A stretch of DNA of 64,000 nucleotides from Labrys okinawensis (GCF_002982075.1 NZ_PUEJ01000004.1:310001-374000); one strand, 5' to 3'. Shown: positions 27,487 to 36,143, counted from the stretch's first letter. The notes: generated by a model from the sequence alone, not told the origin. Made by a program: numbers and translations.

Positions 27487-28437
27487 TCAAGAATGATTTA
27501 CCAAATCGGAATGTATACCCATCAATGCCAGCGCATGCGCGCGCACTGATCGTGCCAACGGCTCCAACCTGTAGCCGCCCTCGACCTCCGAGACGATACG
27601 GCCGCCGCAGATCTTGTCGGCGACCGCCATGATCGAGCGGGTCACCGCAGCGTAGTCCTCGTCCTGCAGTTCGAGATGGCTAAGCCTGTCCTCGCTATGA
27701 GCGTCGAAACCGGCCGCTATGACGATGAGATCGGGCCGAAACTCCACAACGCGTGGTAGGATGATGTCGCGCCAGGCTGCGAGAAAAGCCTCCCCACCAT
27801 CGCCAGCCTTCAGAGGCACGTTGACGATCTGCCCATGGACGCCCCGCTCGCGCGCCTTGCCGGTGCCGGGATAGAGCGGCATTTCATGCGTCGAACAGGC
27901 CATCACATCCGGATCACCCCAGAAGATGTCCTGCGCGCCATCCCCGTGATGAGCATCGAAATCCAGGATAGCGACCCTGTCAGCACCATGGGCGACCTGG
28001 GCATGGCGTGCCGCTATCGCGGCCTTGTTGAACATTCCCCCACCGCCGGATGCGTCATATTTGACATGATGTCCGTTGGGCCTGGTGGCGAGCAAGGCAT
28101 TGCGTGCCCGCCCACTCATCACTTCGTCAACACAGAAGGTCACACCACCTACGCCATGCATTGCCGCCTCCAGCGTACCGGGCGACATCACCATGGTATC
28201 GGTGAGGCGATAAAAGCCCTCCCGTGGCGCCACTGCCATAACGTGTTCGATGTATTCTGGTGCATGCACGAGCAGAAGAGTCTCGACCGTACCTCGCGGC
28301 GCCAATTCGCGCCGCAGCCTGGCAAATTCCGGTCCTGCCAAACCTTCCTCGATCGCAAGCAGTCGCTCAGGACGTTCGGCTAAACCACCTGTGTGATGAT
28401 CGAGGCCGGAGGGGTGGGAGACATAAAGCGTGGTCAT
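27487..28437 (-). CDS. Histone-deacetylase-fold amidohydrolase
   Basis: 316 residues. HDAC landmarks in order: HPSGLDHHTGGLAERPERL, RPNGHHVKYDASGGGG (His123-His124 charge relay), LDFDAHHGDGAQDIFW (zinc ligands Asp161 and His163), AAGFDAHSED (zinc ligand Asp245) and EGGYR (catalytic-type Tyr289). Members deacetylate polyamines, acetoin or other small amides in bacteria. The usual GFC-FNN stretch of the substrate channel is replaced by SGGGGMFNKAA, so the channel may differ. The real substrate is unknown. Confidence 0.9.
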   Translation of the reverse strand: MTTLYVSHPSGLDHHTGGLAERPERLLAIEEGLAGPEFARLRRELAPRGTVETLLLVHAPEYIEHVMAVAPREGFYRLTDTMVMSPGTLEAAMHGVGGVTFCVDEVMSGRARNALLATRPNGHHVKYDASGGGGMFNKAAIAARHAQVAHGADRVAILDFDAHHGDGAQDIFWGDPDVMACSTHEMPLYPGTGKARERGVHGQIVNVPLKAGDGGEAFLAAWRDIILPRVVEFRPDLIVIAAGFDAHSEDRLSHLELQDEDYAAVTRSIMAVADKICGGRIVSEVEGGYRLEPLARSVRAHALALMGIHSDLVNHS

Positions 28438-28614
28438 AGGTCTCCGTCGTTACCACCGCTGAATATAGATTTGAACATATAGAGAACAGAAAAATACCTT
28501 CCCTACAAGATCCTTGTTCTCGCAGCGACTGAAGGTGGCTCTCCCTTCATTCCCCCGTCACACCCCAGCCCTATCCAGACCGGCAGTTTCGACTCGCATT
28601 ATTCGGGGGCTACC

Positions 28615-29898
28615 ATGATCCAGCGTCGCAATTTCCTGATCAGCGGGCTGCTGACCACCATGATGGCGGCGACGCGGCCGGCGCAGGCGGCCGAGGGCAT
28701 TGCCCTGCCCACGCCTGACCCGAGCAAGCTCGCCACCGACGCCGGCTTCTGGTCCGGCGTCCGCGACCTCTATGACGTCGACCGGTCCACCGCCAATCTC
28801 GAAAACGGCTATTGGGGCATCATGGCCCGGCCCGTGCTGGAGACCTATGTCGAAAACATCCAGCGCGTGAACCGCCAGAACACGGTCTATGCCCGCAAAT
28901 CCTTCGATGCCGATTTCTCCGCGGTGCGCGACCGCGTCGCCGGAGCGCTCGGCGTCTCGCCCGAGGAGATCGCCATCACCCGCGGCGCCACCGAGGCACT
29001 GCAGACGCTGATCGCCGGTTACAACAAGCTCCAGCCCGGCGATGCCGTGCTCTATGCGGACCTCGATTACGATTCCATGCAATATGCCATGGGCATGCTC
29101 GAGAGCCGCCGCGGCGTCGCGGTCAAGACCTTCGCCATCCCCGAGCCGGCCACGCGCGAGGCCGTGCTGGAGACCTACCGAAAGGTGCTGGAGGAGACGC
29201 CCAGGGCGAAACTCCTGCTGCTCACCCATCTCTCCCACCGCACCGGACTGGTGATGCCGGTGCGCGAGATCGCGGCGATGGCACGCGCCAAGGGCGTCGA
29301 CGTCATCCTCGATGCAGCCCATAGCTGGGGCCAGTTGCCGCTCGACATGACGGATCTCGGCGTCGACTTCGCCGGCTTCAACCTGCACAAATGGATCGGC
29401 GCGCCGGTCGGGCTCGGCTTCCTCTATATCCGCAAGGGCCGCCTCGCCGACATCGACACCCATATGGGCGACAAGGACTGGCCCGCCGAGGACATCCGCT
29501 CGCGCATCCACACCGGCACGCTCAATTTCGCCGCCGCGCTCACCATTCCGGCAGCGCTCGATTTGCACCAGACGATCGGCGTTGCTGCCAAGCATGCCCG
29601 GGTTAGCCATCTGCGCAATTACTGGGTGGAGCGCATCGCCGGCATCGGTGCCATCGAGGTCCTCACGCCGAACGATCCGGCCCTGCATGCCGGCATCACT
29701 TCGTTCCGGATCAAGGGCAAGGTGAGCAAGGACGACAATGCCGCCATCGTCACGCGGCTGAGGGACGAGTTCAAGGTGCTCACCGTGCGCCGCGCCGGCG
29801 TGGCCGCCGGCCAGTGCATCCGCGTCTCCCCGGCCGTCTACACGACCGAGGCCGAACTCGACCGGCTCGTCGCCGCCCTGACGGTGGTGGCGGCCTGA
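28615..29898 (+). CDS. Tat-exported PLP-dependent enzyme (class V aminotransferase fold)
   Basis: 427 residues. MIQRRNFLISGLLTTMMAATRPAQA is a twin-arginine signal (RRNFLIS), so the folded enzyme is exported. The fold matches the isopenicillin-N-epimerase/cysteine-desulfurase group: ENGYWGIM, ITRGATEALQTLIAGY, VDVILDAAHSWGQLPLD with the PLP-ring Asp, and GFNLHKWIGAPVGLGFLY with the PLP lysine Lys259. Exported PLP enzymes are uncommon but known in this group. The substrate is unknown. It is divergent from the histone-deacetylase-like gene. Confidence 0.88.
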   Translation: MIQRRNFLISGLLTTMMAATRPAQAAEGIALPTPDPSKLATDAGFWSGVRDLYDVDRSTANLENGYWGIMARPVLETYVENIQRVNRQNTVYARKSFDADFSAVRDRVAGALGVSPEEIAITRGATEALQTLIAGYNKLQPGDAVLYADLDYDSMQYAMGMLESRRGVAVKTFAIPEPATREAVLETYRKVLEETPRAKLLLLTHLSHRTGLVMPVREIAAMARAKGVDVILDAAHSWGQLPLDMTDLGVDFAGFNLHKWIGAPVGLGFLYIRKGRLADIDTHMGDKDWPAEDIRSRIHTGTLNFAAALTIPAALDLHQTIGVAAKHARVSHLRNYWVERIAGIGAIEVLTPNDPALHAGITSFRIKGKVSKDDNAAIVTRLRDEFKVLTVRRAGVAAGQCIRVSPAVYTTEAELDRLVAALTVVAA

Positions 29899-29921
29899 AG
29901 CCAAACGCGCCAGCGCGTCCT

Positions 29922-30737
29922 TCACCAGCGCGTGCTGCGGTCGACCCGGATGTCATCCTGCACCGGCGAGACCGCCGCCCGGACGGCGGTACGCTCCTGG
30001 TCGGTAAGATCGAGCATTTCGAGCCCGGCATCGAGCAGGATCGGCGTCGAGGTGGTTTGGGGTACGACCGCGAGCACCTGGCGCTCCTCGGTGTCGAGGA
30101 AGAACGGCGTCTCCTTCTTCTTCAGGACGCTGGTCGCCTTGCGGGTCTTGCCGTCGAGTGAATATTCATACTTGATCGTCTGGTTCAGCCAGGTCCGGGC
30201 CTGCGTCAGGACCTTGGCGACGACAGGCCTCATGACAACCGGTTCGGCCACCGCCCGCTTGAGCCTCGATGCCTTGAGCAGCATGGCAAAGCCAGCGATG
30301 CCAAGGGCGGCAAACCCGCCGACAAAGGCGAGAAAGATGAGGATGCGATCGCTGATCTTCTCGACGCCCAGTTCCAGCGTGAGCAGCCGGGCGTCCTCGC
30401 GCGAGCGCACGACCCCGGTTTCATAGTCTCCGGTGTGCATATCCACGAACATCATCTCCACTCTGGTCCTGGCGCCATCGGGTGCGATGATGGTGGCGGA
30501 ACAATCGGTGAAGATGAACTTTCGGGTCTTGCACTCGCCATTGGAAATCCGCGCATCGTCGGCGATTTCGTAATTGCGGCTGATCTTGTAGTCGCGCCAC
30601 AAATCCGCGGCCTGCCACCAGGCCACGCCGCCGGCAATGGCGAAGCCGACGAGAATGACGAACCACCCCGTGAGGCTGCTGATGCCGATACGGTTTGCCT
30701 GCAAAGGCCGGGTGGGAAATGCGTCTAGCACACTCAT
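29922..30737 (-). CDS. DUF3592-like membrane protein
   Basis: 271 residues with two membrane helices (WFVILVGFAIAGGVAWW and ILIFLAFVGGFAALGIAGFAMLL) bracketing a periplasmic loop with NGECKTRKFIFTDCSATI, a possible disulfide. The cytoplasmic half holds KYEYSLDGKTRKATSVLKKKETPFFLDTEERQVLAVVP, reminiscent of DUF3592 proteins, though this assignment is tentative. It is convergent with the PLP-enzyme gene and separated from the P450 by a repeat element. Confidence 0.6.
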   Translation of the reverse strand: MSVLDAFPTRPLQANRIGISSLTGWFVILVGFAIAGGVAWWQAADLWRDYKISRNYEIADDARISNGECKTRKFIFTDCSATIIAPDGARTRVEMMFVDMHTGDYETGVVRSREDARLLTLELGVEKISDRILIFLAFVGGFAALGIAGFAMLLKASRLKRAVAEPVVMRPVVAKVLTQARTWLNQTIKYEYSLDGKTRKATSVLKKKETPFFLDTEERQVLAVVPQTTSTPILLDAGLEMLDLTDQERTAVRAAVSPVQDDIRVDRSTRW

Positions 30738-30918
30738 GGGGCCGCTTGATCCAGATTGACGATGTACCCGTCTTATCGCTGGGCAGCGGACGTGTCAGCG
30801 GATCAGAGCGGCTTTCTTCTTGAGAAGTCCCAGTCTAGTTCCGTGGGTTACACCGACATGACCTTCAGAAAACCGGGATCATCGCCGCGCGCAATCCACA
30901 AGACGCTCGCGCTTCCCC

Positions 30919-31025
30919 CTAGAGCAAAGCGCGTTCAAGCGTAAACGCTTATTTTCTCTAGCTCATTGTTCTGACGCGTCTTTGCGATTCTTGGTGACTC
31001 CGTCTAATCGCAAAACGCTAGAGCG
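30919..31025. repeat. Dispersed palindromic repeat overlapping P450 end
   Basis: Begins CTAGAGCAAAGCGCG and ends CGCAAAACGCTAGAGCG. It contains GACGCGTCTTTGCGATT and a matching TCGCAA arm, also seen at 60734-60828. The element runs into the 3' end of the P450 gene and supplies its last codons. Confidence 0.65.
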
Positions 31026-32411
31026 ACGTTGCACGGCCGTCATGCGCAGCCTGCGGTCAGGCCGCAGCGTGATGTGAAGCTTGGGCCGAGGGCCACGCCG
31101 GTCGATATGGCGCAGCGAGAAGCCTTTCAGCAGGACGGCGAGAATGGCCACCGCCTCCAGCATGGCGAAGGCACTGCCGATGCAGGTGCGCGGTCCGGCG
31201 CCGAAGGGCATATAGGCATAGCGATGGCGCCCTTTCGCCCGCTCCGGATCGAAGCGATCGGGGTCGAACCGCTCCGGCTCCTCCCACAAACTGGCATGAC
31301 GATGCACGGCATAGATAGGCACATAGATCGCTGCGCCGGCAGGAATGGTGTGCCGGCCGAGCTGGAAGTCGGCCAATGCCACCCGCGGAATGATCGCCGC
31401 CGGCGGATAGAGCCGCATCGCTTCCTGGAACACCTGCCGGGTATAGACGAGCCGGGCCACCTGGTCGGGCAGCAACGTACCGGTCCCGCTCGTCACCGCC
31501 TCGATCTCCGCCACGGCCCGGGCCTCGATCTCGGGATTACCCGCGAGCAGATGGAAGGTCCAGGCAAGGCCGAGCGCCGTGGTCTCGTGGCCCGCCATCA
31601 CGAAGGTCAGGAGGTTGTCGACCACCTGTTCGTCGCTCATGCGCCGCCCACTTTCGGGGTCGACGGCCGACAGCAGCAGGCCCAGCAAATCCTGCCGCGG
31701 CTCCGAAGCATGCCGGCGCTCGGCCACCACGCGCGACAGGGTCGAACGCAGATAGCCTGCCGAGCCGGTGATGCCGGCTCGGCCCGGAAAGGGCAACCAT
31801 GCCGGTGCCTTCAGCAAGCCCATGGCGAAATTCCAGCCTGACCCCTCCAGATACCGCGTGATATTCCGTTCTACCGCCTCGACATCGATCTCCCCCTGTC
31901 CCGACATCATCGTCTCGACGATGATGTCGAAGGTGGTGTGCATCATCTCATGGCCGATATCGAGCTCCGCGCCGGGAGCCGTTTCGAGCCAGCGAGCGCG
32001 TGTGCGTTCCGCGGCGGCGATCATGGCGGGCAGGAAGGCGAGCAGCTTCTCATGCCGGAAGCCCTGCGCAACCGACTGGCGCTGCCATTTCCAGTGGGCA
32101 CCGTCTGCGGTCAGCAGTCCCTCGCCGAGCGCAGGGCCGAGGCCACGCTTGGTATCCTCGCCCTTGCCCAGCACGGCAGCGTTGCCGGTAAGCGCTTCGT
32201 GAATCAGCGCGGGATCGGTGATGAAGACCCGCAATTTGCCGCCGTCGCGCGTGACGACCAGCGGTTCGTGGAAAGCTTCGGGCGGGATCACCTTGAGCGG
32301 ATTGGTGATCATGGCCGAAAACACCGACAGCAGGGAGCGGTGGCTGACGGCGACGTCGCCCGTGATCTCGGATATCACCGGAAAAGCCGTTTCCTTCACA
32401 CCGGTCTCCAT
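30963..32411 (-). CDS. Cytochrome P450
   Basis: 482 residues from the ATG at METGVKETAF; a GTG ten codons upstream would start inside an operator and is less likely. P450 hallmarks: I-helix AGHETT (273-278), ExxR at 330-333 (EAMR), and the heme loop FGAGPRTCIG with Cys410. It resembles fatty-acid or terpenoid-type bacterial P450s, but substrate and redox partners are unknown and none are adjacent. The last about 20 residues (SSVLRLDGVTKNRKDASEQ) come from a repeat element. It is divergent from a TetR gene with twin operator sites between, so substrate-induced derepression is likely. Confidence 0.93.
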   Translation of the reverse strand: METGVKETAFPVISEITGDVAVSHRSLLSVFSAMITNPLKVIPPEAFHEPLVVTRDGGKLRVFITDPALIHEALTGNAAVLGKGEDTKRGLGPALGEGLLTADGAHWKWQRQSVAQGFRHEKLLAFLPAMIAAAERTRARWLETAPGAELDIGHEMMHTTFDIIVETMMSGQGEIDVEAVERNITRYLEGSGWNFAMGLLKAPAWLPFPGRAGITGSAGYLRSTLSRVVAERRHASEPRQDLLGLLLSAVDPESGRRMSDEQVVDNLLTFVMAGHETTALGLAWTFHLLAGNPEIEARAVAEIEAVTSGTGTLLPDQVARLVYTRQVFQEAMRLYPPAAIIPRVALADFQLGRHTIPAGAAIYVPIYAVHRHASLWEEPERFDPDRFDPERAKGRHRYAYMPFGAGPRTCIGSAFAMLEAVAILAVLLKGFSLRHIDRRGPRPKLHITLRPDRRLRMTAVQRRSSVLRLDGVTKNRKDASEQ

Positions 32412-32442
32412 CGCTTCGAATTTACCAGCGTCTGCGGTCACT

Positions 32443-32460
32443 TTAAGGTAGTGACCTTAG
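32443..32460. promoter_or_regulatory. TetR operator site 1
   Basis: Imperfect palindrome TTAAGGTA-GT-GACCTTAG in the P450/TetR divergent region, 32 bases before the P450 start codon. It shares the TAAGGT...ACCTTA core with site 2. Confidence 0.65.
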
Positions 32461-32472
32461 AGTGAGGCATCA

Positions 32473-32490
32473 TTAAGGTGAACACCTTAA
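32473..32490. promoter_or_regulatory. TetR operator site 2
   Basis: Perfect arms TTAAGGTG-AA-CACCTTAA, 29 bases before the TetR start codon. The centres of sites 1 and 2 are 30 bases apart, about three helical turns, so both face the same side of the DNA. Confidence 0.75.
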
Positions 32491-32518
32491 TCTGGAACTG
32501 ACACCGATAGCGACCGAG

Positions 32519-33151
32519 ATGCGACGAAAGAAGGCAGCGACCAACAAGGGCGGCGCAACGCGCCAACGCATCGTCACGCTCGCGCTCGGCCTGTTCAACG
32601 AGAACGGACCGGACCGCGTCACCACCGCCCAGATCGCCGCTGCCGCCGGCATCAACGAAGGCAACCTTTATTACCACTTCCGCACCAAGGAAGCGCTGGT
32701 CGCGGCCGTGCTCGACCGCTTCGAAGCCGATGCCATGGACCTGCTGGCGGAGGGGGCGGAAGACAGCGCCGATCCGACGGCCTCGCTGGGGCTGTTGCAA
32801 CGCTGGTTTGCCCTGGTCTGGGACTATCGTTTCCTGTTGCGCGACATGATCGGCCTGCTGGCGCTCTCCCCCGAATTGCGGCTGCGCGTGCGAGCGCTCA
32901 GCGCCCATCTGCGCGAGGCGGTGGAAGTGCTGGCCCAGCGCCTGCGCGAGCGGGACCTGTTGATCGTGCCGGACGAGCAGTTCCAGCCCCTGCTCGCCAA
33001 TCTATGGATCGTGGCGACCTACTGGGCTCTTTATCTCGACCTGCACGAAGGCATCGCGGCCCTCACGCCGGACCATCTGGCCTGGGGCCTCGGCCAGGTC
33101 CGCAGCCTGCTGCGCCCCTATCTCGCACCCGCATTGCAGGCGCTGGTGTAG
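32519..33151 (+). CDS. TetR-family transcriptional regulator
   Basis: 210 residues. The N-terminal TetR helix-turn-helix is clear (RQRIVTLALGLFNENGPDRVTTAQIAAAAGINEGNLYYHFRTKEALVAAVLDRF, about 15-68). The C-terminal helical domain (LLQRWFALVWDYRFLLRDMIGLLALSPELRLR) is the ligand-binding and dimer part and resembles regulators with an Lrp-like aromatic patch. It is divergent from the P450 gene with two matching palindromes between them, so it very probably represses both itself and the P450. The inducer is unknown. Confidence 0.93.
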   Translation: MRRKKAATNKGGATRQRIVTLALGLFNENGPDRVTTAQIAAAAGINEGNLYYHFRTKEALVAAVLDRFEADAMDLLAEGAEDSADPTASLGLLQRWFALVWDYRFLLRDMIGLLALSPELRLRVRALSAHLREAVEVLAQRLRERDLLIVPDEQFQPLLANLWIVATYWALYLDLHEGIAALTPDHLAWGLGQVRSLLRPYLAPALQALV

Positions 33152-33169
33152 GAAGGATCGAGCCAGACT

Positions 33170-33376
33170 TCCCGCAAAAGGATCGCCGCCACCGATGAAA
33201 AGCCGTGCCTCCGGCGTCAGCACACCCGCGAGGCGCAGCCGTACTTTTGCTCCAACGACCGGATGCCGCCCGTCGAGCGCGCCCGGTCTGCAGCCGCTCT
33301 CCAATACGCGCAGCCCCGACCGCAGCGGCAAGACCTCAAGGATGGCGCGCAGCCGATCGGAGAGCTCGCCCGTCAT
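33170..33376 (-). pseudogene. Internally deleted SAM methyltransferase relic
   Basis: Reading minus from the ATG at 33376 gives MTGELSDRLRAILEVLPLRS and RVLESGCRPGALDGRHP, then LTPEARLFIGGGDPF. The first part is the N-terminus of a small class I methyltransferase (normally RVLEIGCGPG); the second is the C-terminal end of the same rhizobial family (VGALDGRHP...LTPGGRLFIDGGDP). About 100 residues between them are missing, so the enzyme core is gone. It sits in the gap between the convergent TetR and agp genes. Confidence 0.55.
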
Positions 33377-33383
33377 CGCCGTG

Positions 33384-34619
33384 CTAGGGCAACGCCTTGG
33401 CGAAATCGCTCCAGGCACAGAAGCCATCCTTGTCGGCGGGGCAGCCCTTGAGCTTTAGCGTCACCCGGCGCGGCGGGTTCTTCGGCGTGAGCTTGGTGCC
33501 TTGGCGCAATTGCGCCTTGGTCTGGTAGACATAGTCGAGCCGGAACAAATCGCGATTGCCCTTGGTGTCGCGCCAGCGCTGAAACTGGATGACGCCGCCG
33601 ATGGGCGTCTTCTCATCCTGCCCCGGCAGCGCATAGGGCTCGGCCTCGAGCGCGGCGAGGACGGAGGCGACATTGGAGTCATGACCGAACAGCACCGTCA
33701 CCGGTACGGCCTTGCCCGCCTCCGGCTTTACCAGAGCGCCGGCAATATAGGCCAGCATCGGGCCGGCAACGTCGCGGGCCACGGCTGGCGTGGTGAACAG
33801 GGCTTCCTGGTAGCCGTTCTTGATGGCGGCGAGCGAGCGCCACTGCCCTTCGTTGCGGATCTTCCCCCAGGCGACGTCGCCGGGCGGAAATCCCTCGTAA
33901 TATTGCAGGGTGAAGGCATCGACCACGGCATTGCCGAGCTTGAGCGGCCCCTTGGTGCCCGGTTCCTCGCCGGCCTTGGCCGTGAAACTGTCCGCGCTCT
34001 TGGTCAGATCGCACAGCTTGTCCTGCTTGCAGCTTTGGGAAGCCTTGAAGCCGAGAATGCCGTCGAGCAGCCGGTAGCCCGATGCAAGCGGCGCGGCTTT
34101 GGCCTGCGCAGCCATGGCTGTGACCGCCTGTTCGCGGAAGCCGTCGCTGTCGGAGCGGATGGACGGATTGAAGGTCGGGTCCATCGTGCCCATCCTGTCC
34201 TGATGATGTACGGCGACGTCGCAGCCGGCAAAGGCGCCGGCGACGAAGAACTGCGCCGTCGCCACCGTGCGCTGGAGACTGTTGGCGTAGACATGGACGC
34301 TGCCCGGCGCCGGGCAGGAATCCCTGGGGATCAGGCCGTTCTCGGCCAACCAGCCGCCGATGGAACGGCCCATATAGGTTTCGAGAATGCCGCCCTTGAC
34401 CGTGAGATTGCCGCCCGGCACCTCCCATTCCGGCCATTTCTTCTCGGTCACCTTGGCGAGCGCGCTGCCGCTATTGGCCAGCGGCGCACGCAGATTGTGC
34501 CGGCTGAGCATCAGCACCTGCTCGAGCCTGTAACCATCGGGCACCGATCCGGCCGAGGCCTGCGTCGCCGGAAAGGCGCAGGCCGCCGCGGCCAGCAAGA
34601 CGGCATATCGTGCGATCAT
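33384..34619 (-). CDS. agp: Periplasmic glucose-1-phosphatase (histidine acid phosphatase)
   Basis: 411 residues with signal peptide MIARYAVLLAAAACAFPATQ. It follows E. coli Agp closely: VLMLSRHNLRAPLANSGS (Arg40-His41, the phosphohistidine nucleophile), KKWPEWEVPGGNLTVKGG, YANSLQRTVATAQFF, MGTMDPTFNPSI, DAFTLQYYEGFP and VLFGHDSNVAS (His313-Asp314, the proton donor). The RHNLRAP form marks the glucose-1-phosphatase branch; it releases phosphate from glucose-1-phosphate and may act on phytate. Functionally it fits with the Pho-linked glycerol-3-phosphate importer at 39.6-43.9 kb, though no Pho box is seen here. Confidence 0.93.
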   Translation of the reverse strand: MIARYAVLLAAAACAFPATQASAGSVPDGYRLEQVLMLSRHNLRAPLANSGSALAKVTEKKWPEWEVPGGNLTVKGGILETYMGRSIGGWLAENGLIPRDSCPAPGSVHVYANSLQRTVATAQFFVAGAFAGCDVAVHHQDRMGTMDPTFNPSIRSDSDGFREQAVTAMAAQAKAAPLASGYRLLDGILGFKASQSCKQDKLCDLTKSADSFTAKAGEEPGTKGPLKLGNAVVDAFTLQYYEGFPPGDVAWGKIRNEGQWRSLAAIKNGYQEALFTTPAVARDVAGPMLAYIAGALVKPEAGKAVPVTVLFGHDSNVASVLAALEAEPYALPGQDEKTPIGGVIQFQRWRDTKGNRDLFRLDYVYQTKAQLRQGTKLTPKNPPRRVTLKLKGCPADKDGFCAWSDFAKALP

Positions 34620-34634
34620 GGCGATTCCTCCCCC

Positions 34635-34738
34635 TGGAGCGTTTTCCAGAAAAGTTGATAGACTTTTCGGCTAAGAAAACGCGTCGAAATAAAGAGTTAG
34701 AGAGAAAGTGCGATTCAGAGAAATCGCATTTTGCTCCA
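34635..34738. repeat. Dispersed palindromic repeat upstream of agp
   Basis: TGGAGC at one end and GCTCCA at the other, with inner pairs GCGTTTTC/GAAAACGC and TGCGATT/AATCGCA. The form GGAGCGTTTTC...GAAAACGCG...TTAGAG is a common alphaproteobacterial intergenic element. It begins 16 bases before the agp start codon, so it occupies its promoter/leader. Confidence 0.7.
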
Positions 34739-34909
34739 GCCTCCCCTATCGGTGGCATAGGCGGCGCGCTTTGTCGCCCCGGCTGGGCCGCAAAGGGACA
34801 TCGATACTGTCCCGCCGGCATGCGAAGGCCCTGTAACGGCGGGCATAAACGAATTCATGCAATCACGGTAGGATAGCGTCGTGATAACGGATTTCGGAAT
34901 GCCTCGACC

Positions 34910-35377
34910 ATGAACACCGACCGCAGAACCGCCATGACCTTGCTGCTGACGGGGGCGATGTCCGCGCTCGGCCTTCCGGCGTTCGCTGCCATTCCCGACA
35001 TGTCGCCGGCCGCTCTCACCGCCGAAGCGGATCTCATCCTCACCGGCCGCCTACTGTCCGTCGCCACCACCAGGAAGGTCCCGGAATGGGTGAAGAGGCG
35101 CGACGACATTTCCTTCTTCGAAAGAGGGTCGTTCGTCGACGAGATCTTCACTCTGACGATCGAGGTCGGCGCCGTCGAGAAGGGTGCGCGCGAGTTCGCC
35201 GGCCAGCGCCTCGAGGCACGAGGCTGGCGCGCCTATGGCCGCCCTTCGGGCTGGGCCGGGCCGGGCGGCACCGTCCGAGACCTTCCGGCCGAGGGCGCGC
35301 GGATCAAGGTCTGGCTGCGGCGCGAGCAGGACAGCTGGGATTTGATGTCGCCTTCCGGCATGGTGCCCGCGCCATGA
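34910..35377 (+). CDS. Exported hypothetical protein (Tat-like signal)
   Basis: 155 residues. MNTDRRTAMTLLLTGAMSALGLPAFA is a signal peptide with a twin-arginine-like DRRTAM stretch. The mature domain is a single beta-type unit (ADLILTGRLLSVATTRKVPEWVKRRDDISFFERGSFVDEIFTLTIEVGAVEKGAREFAGQ...IKVWLRREQDSWDLMSPSG) reminiscent of small periplasmic OB-like folds, but I do not recognise the family. It stands alone between agp and the next exported gene. Confidence 0.65.
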   Translation: MNTDRRTAMTLLLTGAMSALGLPAFAAIPDMSPAALTAEADLILTGRLLSVATTRKVPEWVKRRDDISFFERGSFVDEIFTLTIEVGAVEKGAREFAGQRLEARGWRAYGRPSGWAGPGGTVRDLPAEGARIKVWLRREQDSWDLMSPSGMVPAP

Positions 35378-35580
35378 TCCGGTGAGCGGACGCCCCGCCA
35401 GACGGTGCGCCGGCAGCCGGTCCGTCCCCGGCACAAGACATGGCGTCGAATGCACGACCTTTCAGATCGCCCCGTGGTATTCCCGCACCAAAGGCGGCCG
35501 TCGATCGTTCCCGCCCGCTTTCCAAACCTGGTGGCGGCGCCTATACACGGCGGACCCAAGGCCCAGGCAAGGAGCCCCTG

Positions 35581-36084
35581 ATGACCCCTTCCCGCTTTAA
35601 GCCTCGCACACCGCGCCGCGCCGCAGTCTTCGCGGCGAGCCTGATGTTCGGCCTTGCGGCCTGGCTGTCCGCCCCATTGCCGGCCACTGCCGGCGGCGAC
35701 GTCACCGACAAGGCTGTGATGCTGTTCCGCGACGCCTGCCTCGCCACCGCGCCTGCCTTCGACAAGGCCATGGCGGCGGCCAAGAAGCATGGCATCAAGC
35801 CGCAGATGGATCTCGGGGCCAGCCTGGTCGGCATGGCGCCGGACGGCTCCTATTCCCTGCAGGTGCGCGGCAAGAAGGAATGCGCGGTCACGGCCGAAAG
35901 AAGCGCCGGCCCTGCCGTGGCCGAACAATTCCGCAGCGTTGTCGGCGCTGCCGCGGGTGTGCCCGCCGCCAGCCTGGCGAACGAAGGCCCGATCCAGATC
36001 ACGATGCGGGGCCAGACCTTTGTGGTTCGCCATGACCGCAAGGGCGGCGAGGCCTATGTCATCATGAGCAGTGCGGGTTTGTAA
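35581..36084 (+). CDS. Exported hypothetical protein (NMCC_0638-like)
   Basis: 167 residues from the ATG behind an AAGGAG ribosome-binding site; frame extensions upstream lack a start signal. MTPSRFKPRTPRRAAVFAASLMFGLAAWLSAPLPATA is a long signal peptide. The mature domain (VMLFRDACLATAPAFDKAMAAAKKHGI...KKECAVTAERS) has two cysteines and resembles small periplasmic proteins annotated NMCC_0638-like in proteobacteria. Function is unknown. It is monocistronic and followed by a MITE-like element. Confidence 0.65.
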   Translation: MTPSRFKPRTPRRAAVFAASLMFGLAAWLSAPLPATAGGDVTDKAVMLFRDACLATAPAFDKAMAAAKKHGIKPQMDLGASLVGMAPDGSYSLQVRGKKECAVTAERSAGPAVAEQFRSVVGAAAGVPAASLANEGPIQITMRGQTFVVRHDRKGGEAYVIMSSAGL

Positions 36085-36143
36085 CGAGATCGAGATGCTC
36101 CTGGTCCGAAGCCAGGCGCAAAGACCTTCGCCATCTCGAACTC

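Noticed and set aside
33002..33175. Continuation of the methyltransferase-like frame into the TetR gene
   Set aside because: This stretch is antisense to the end of the TetR gene and shows no similarity to methyltransferases, so the relic was limited to 33170-33376.
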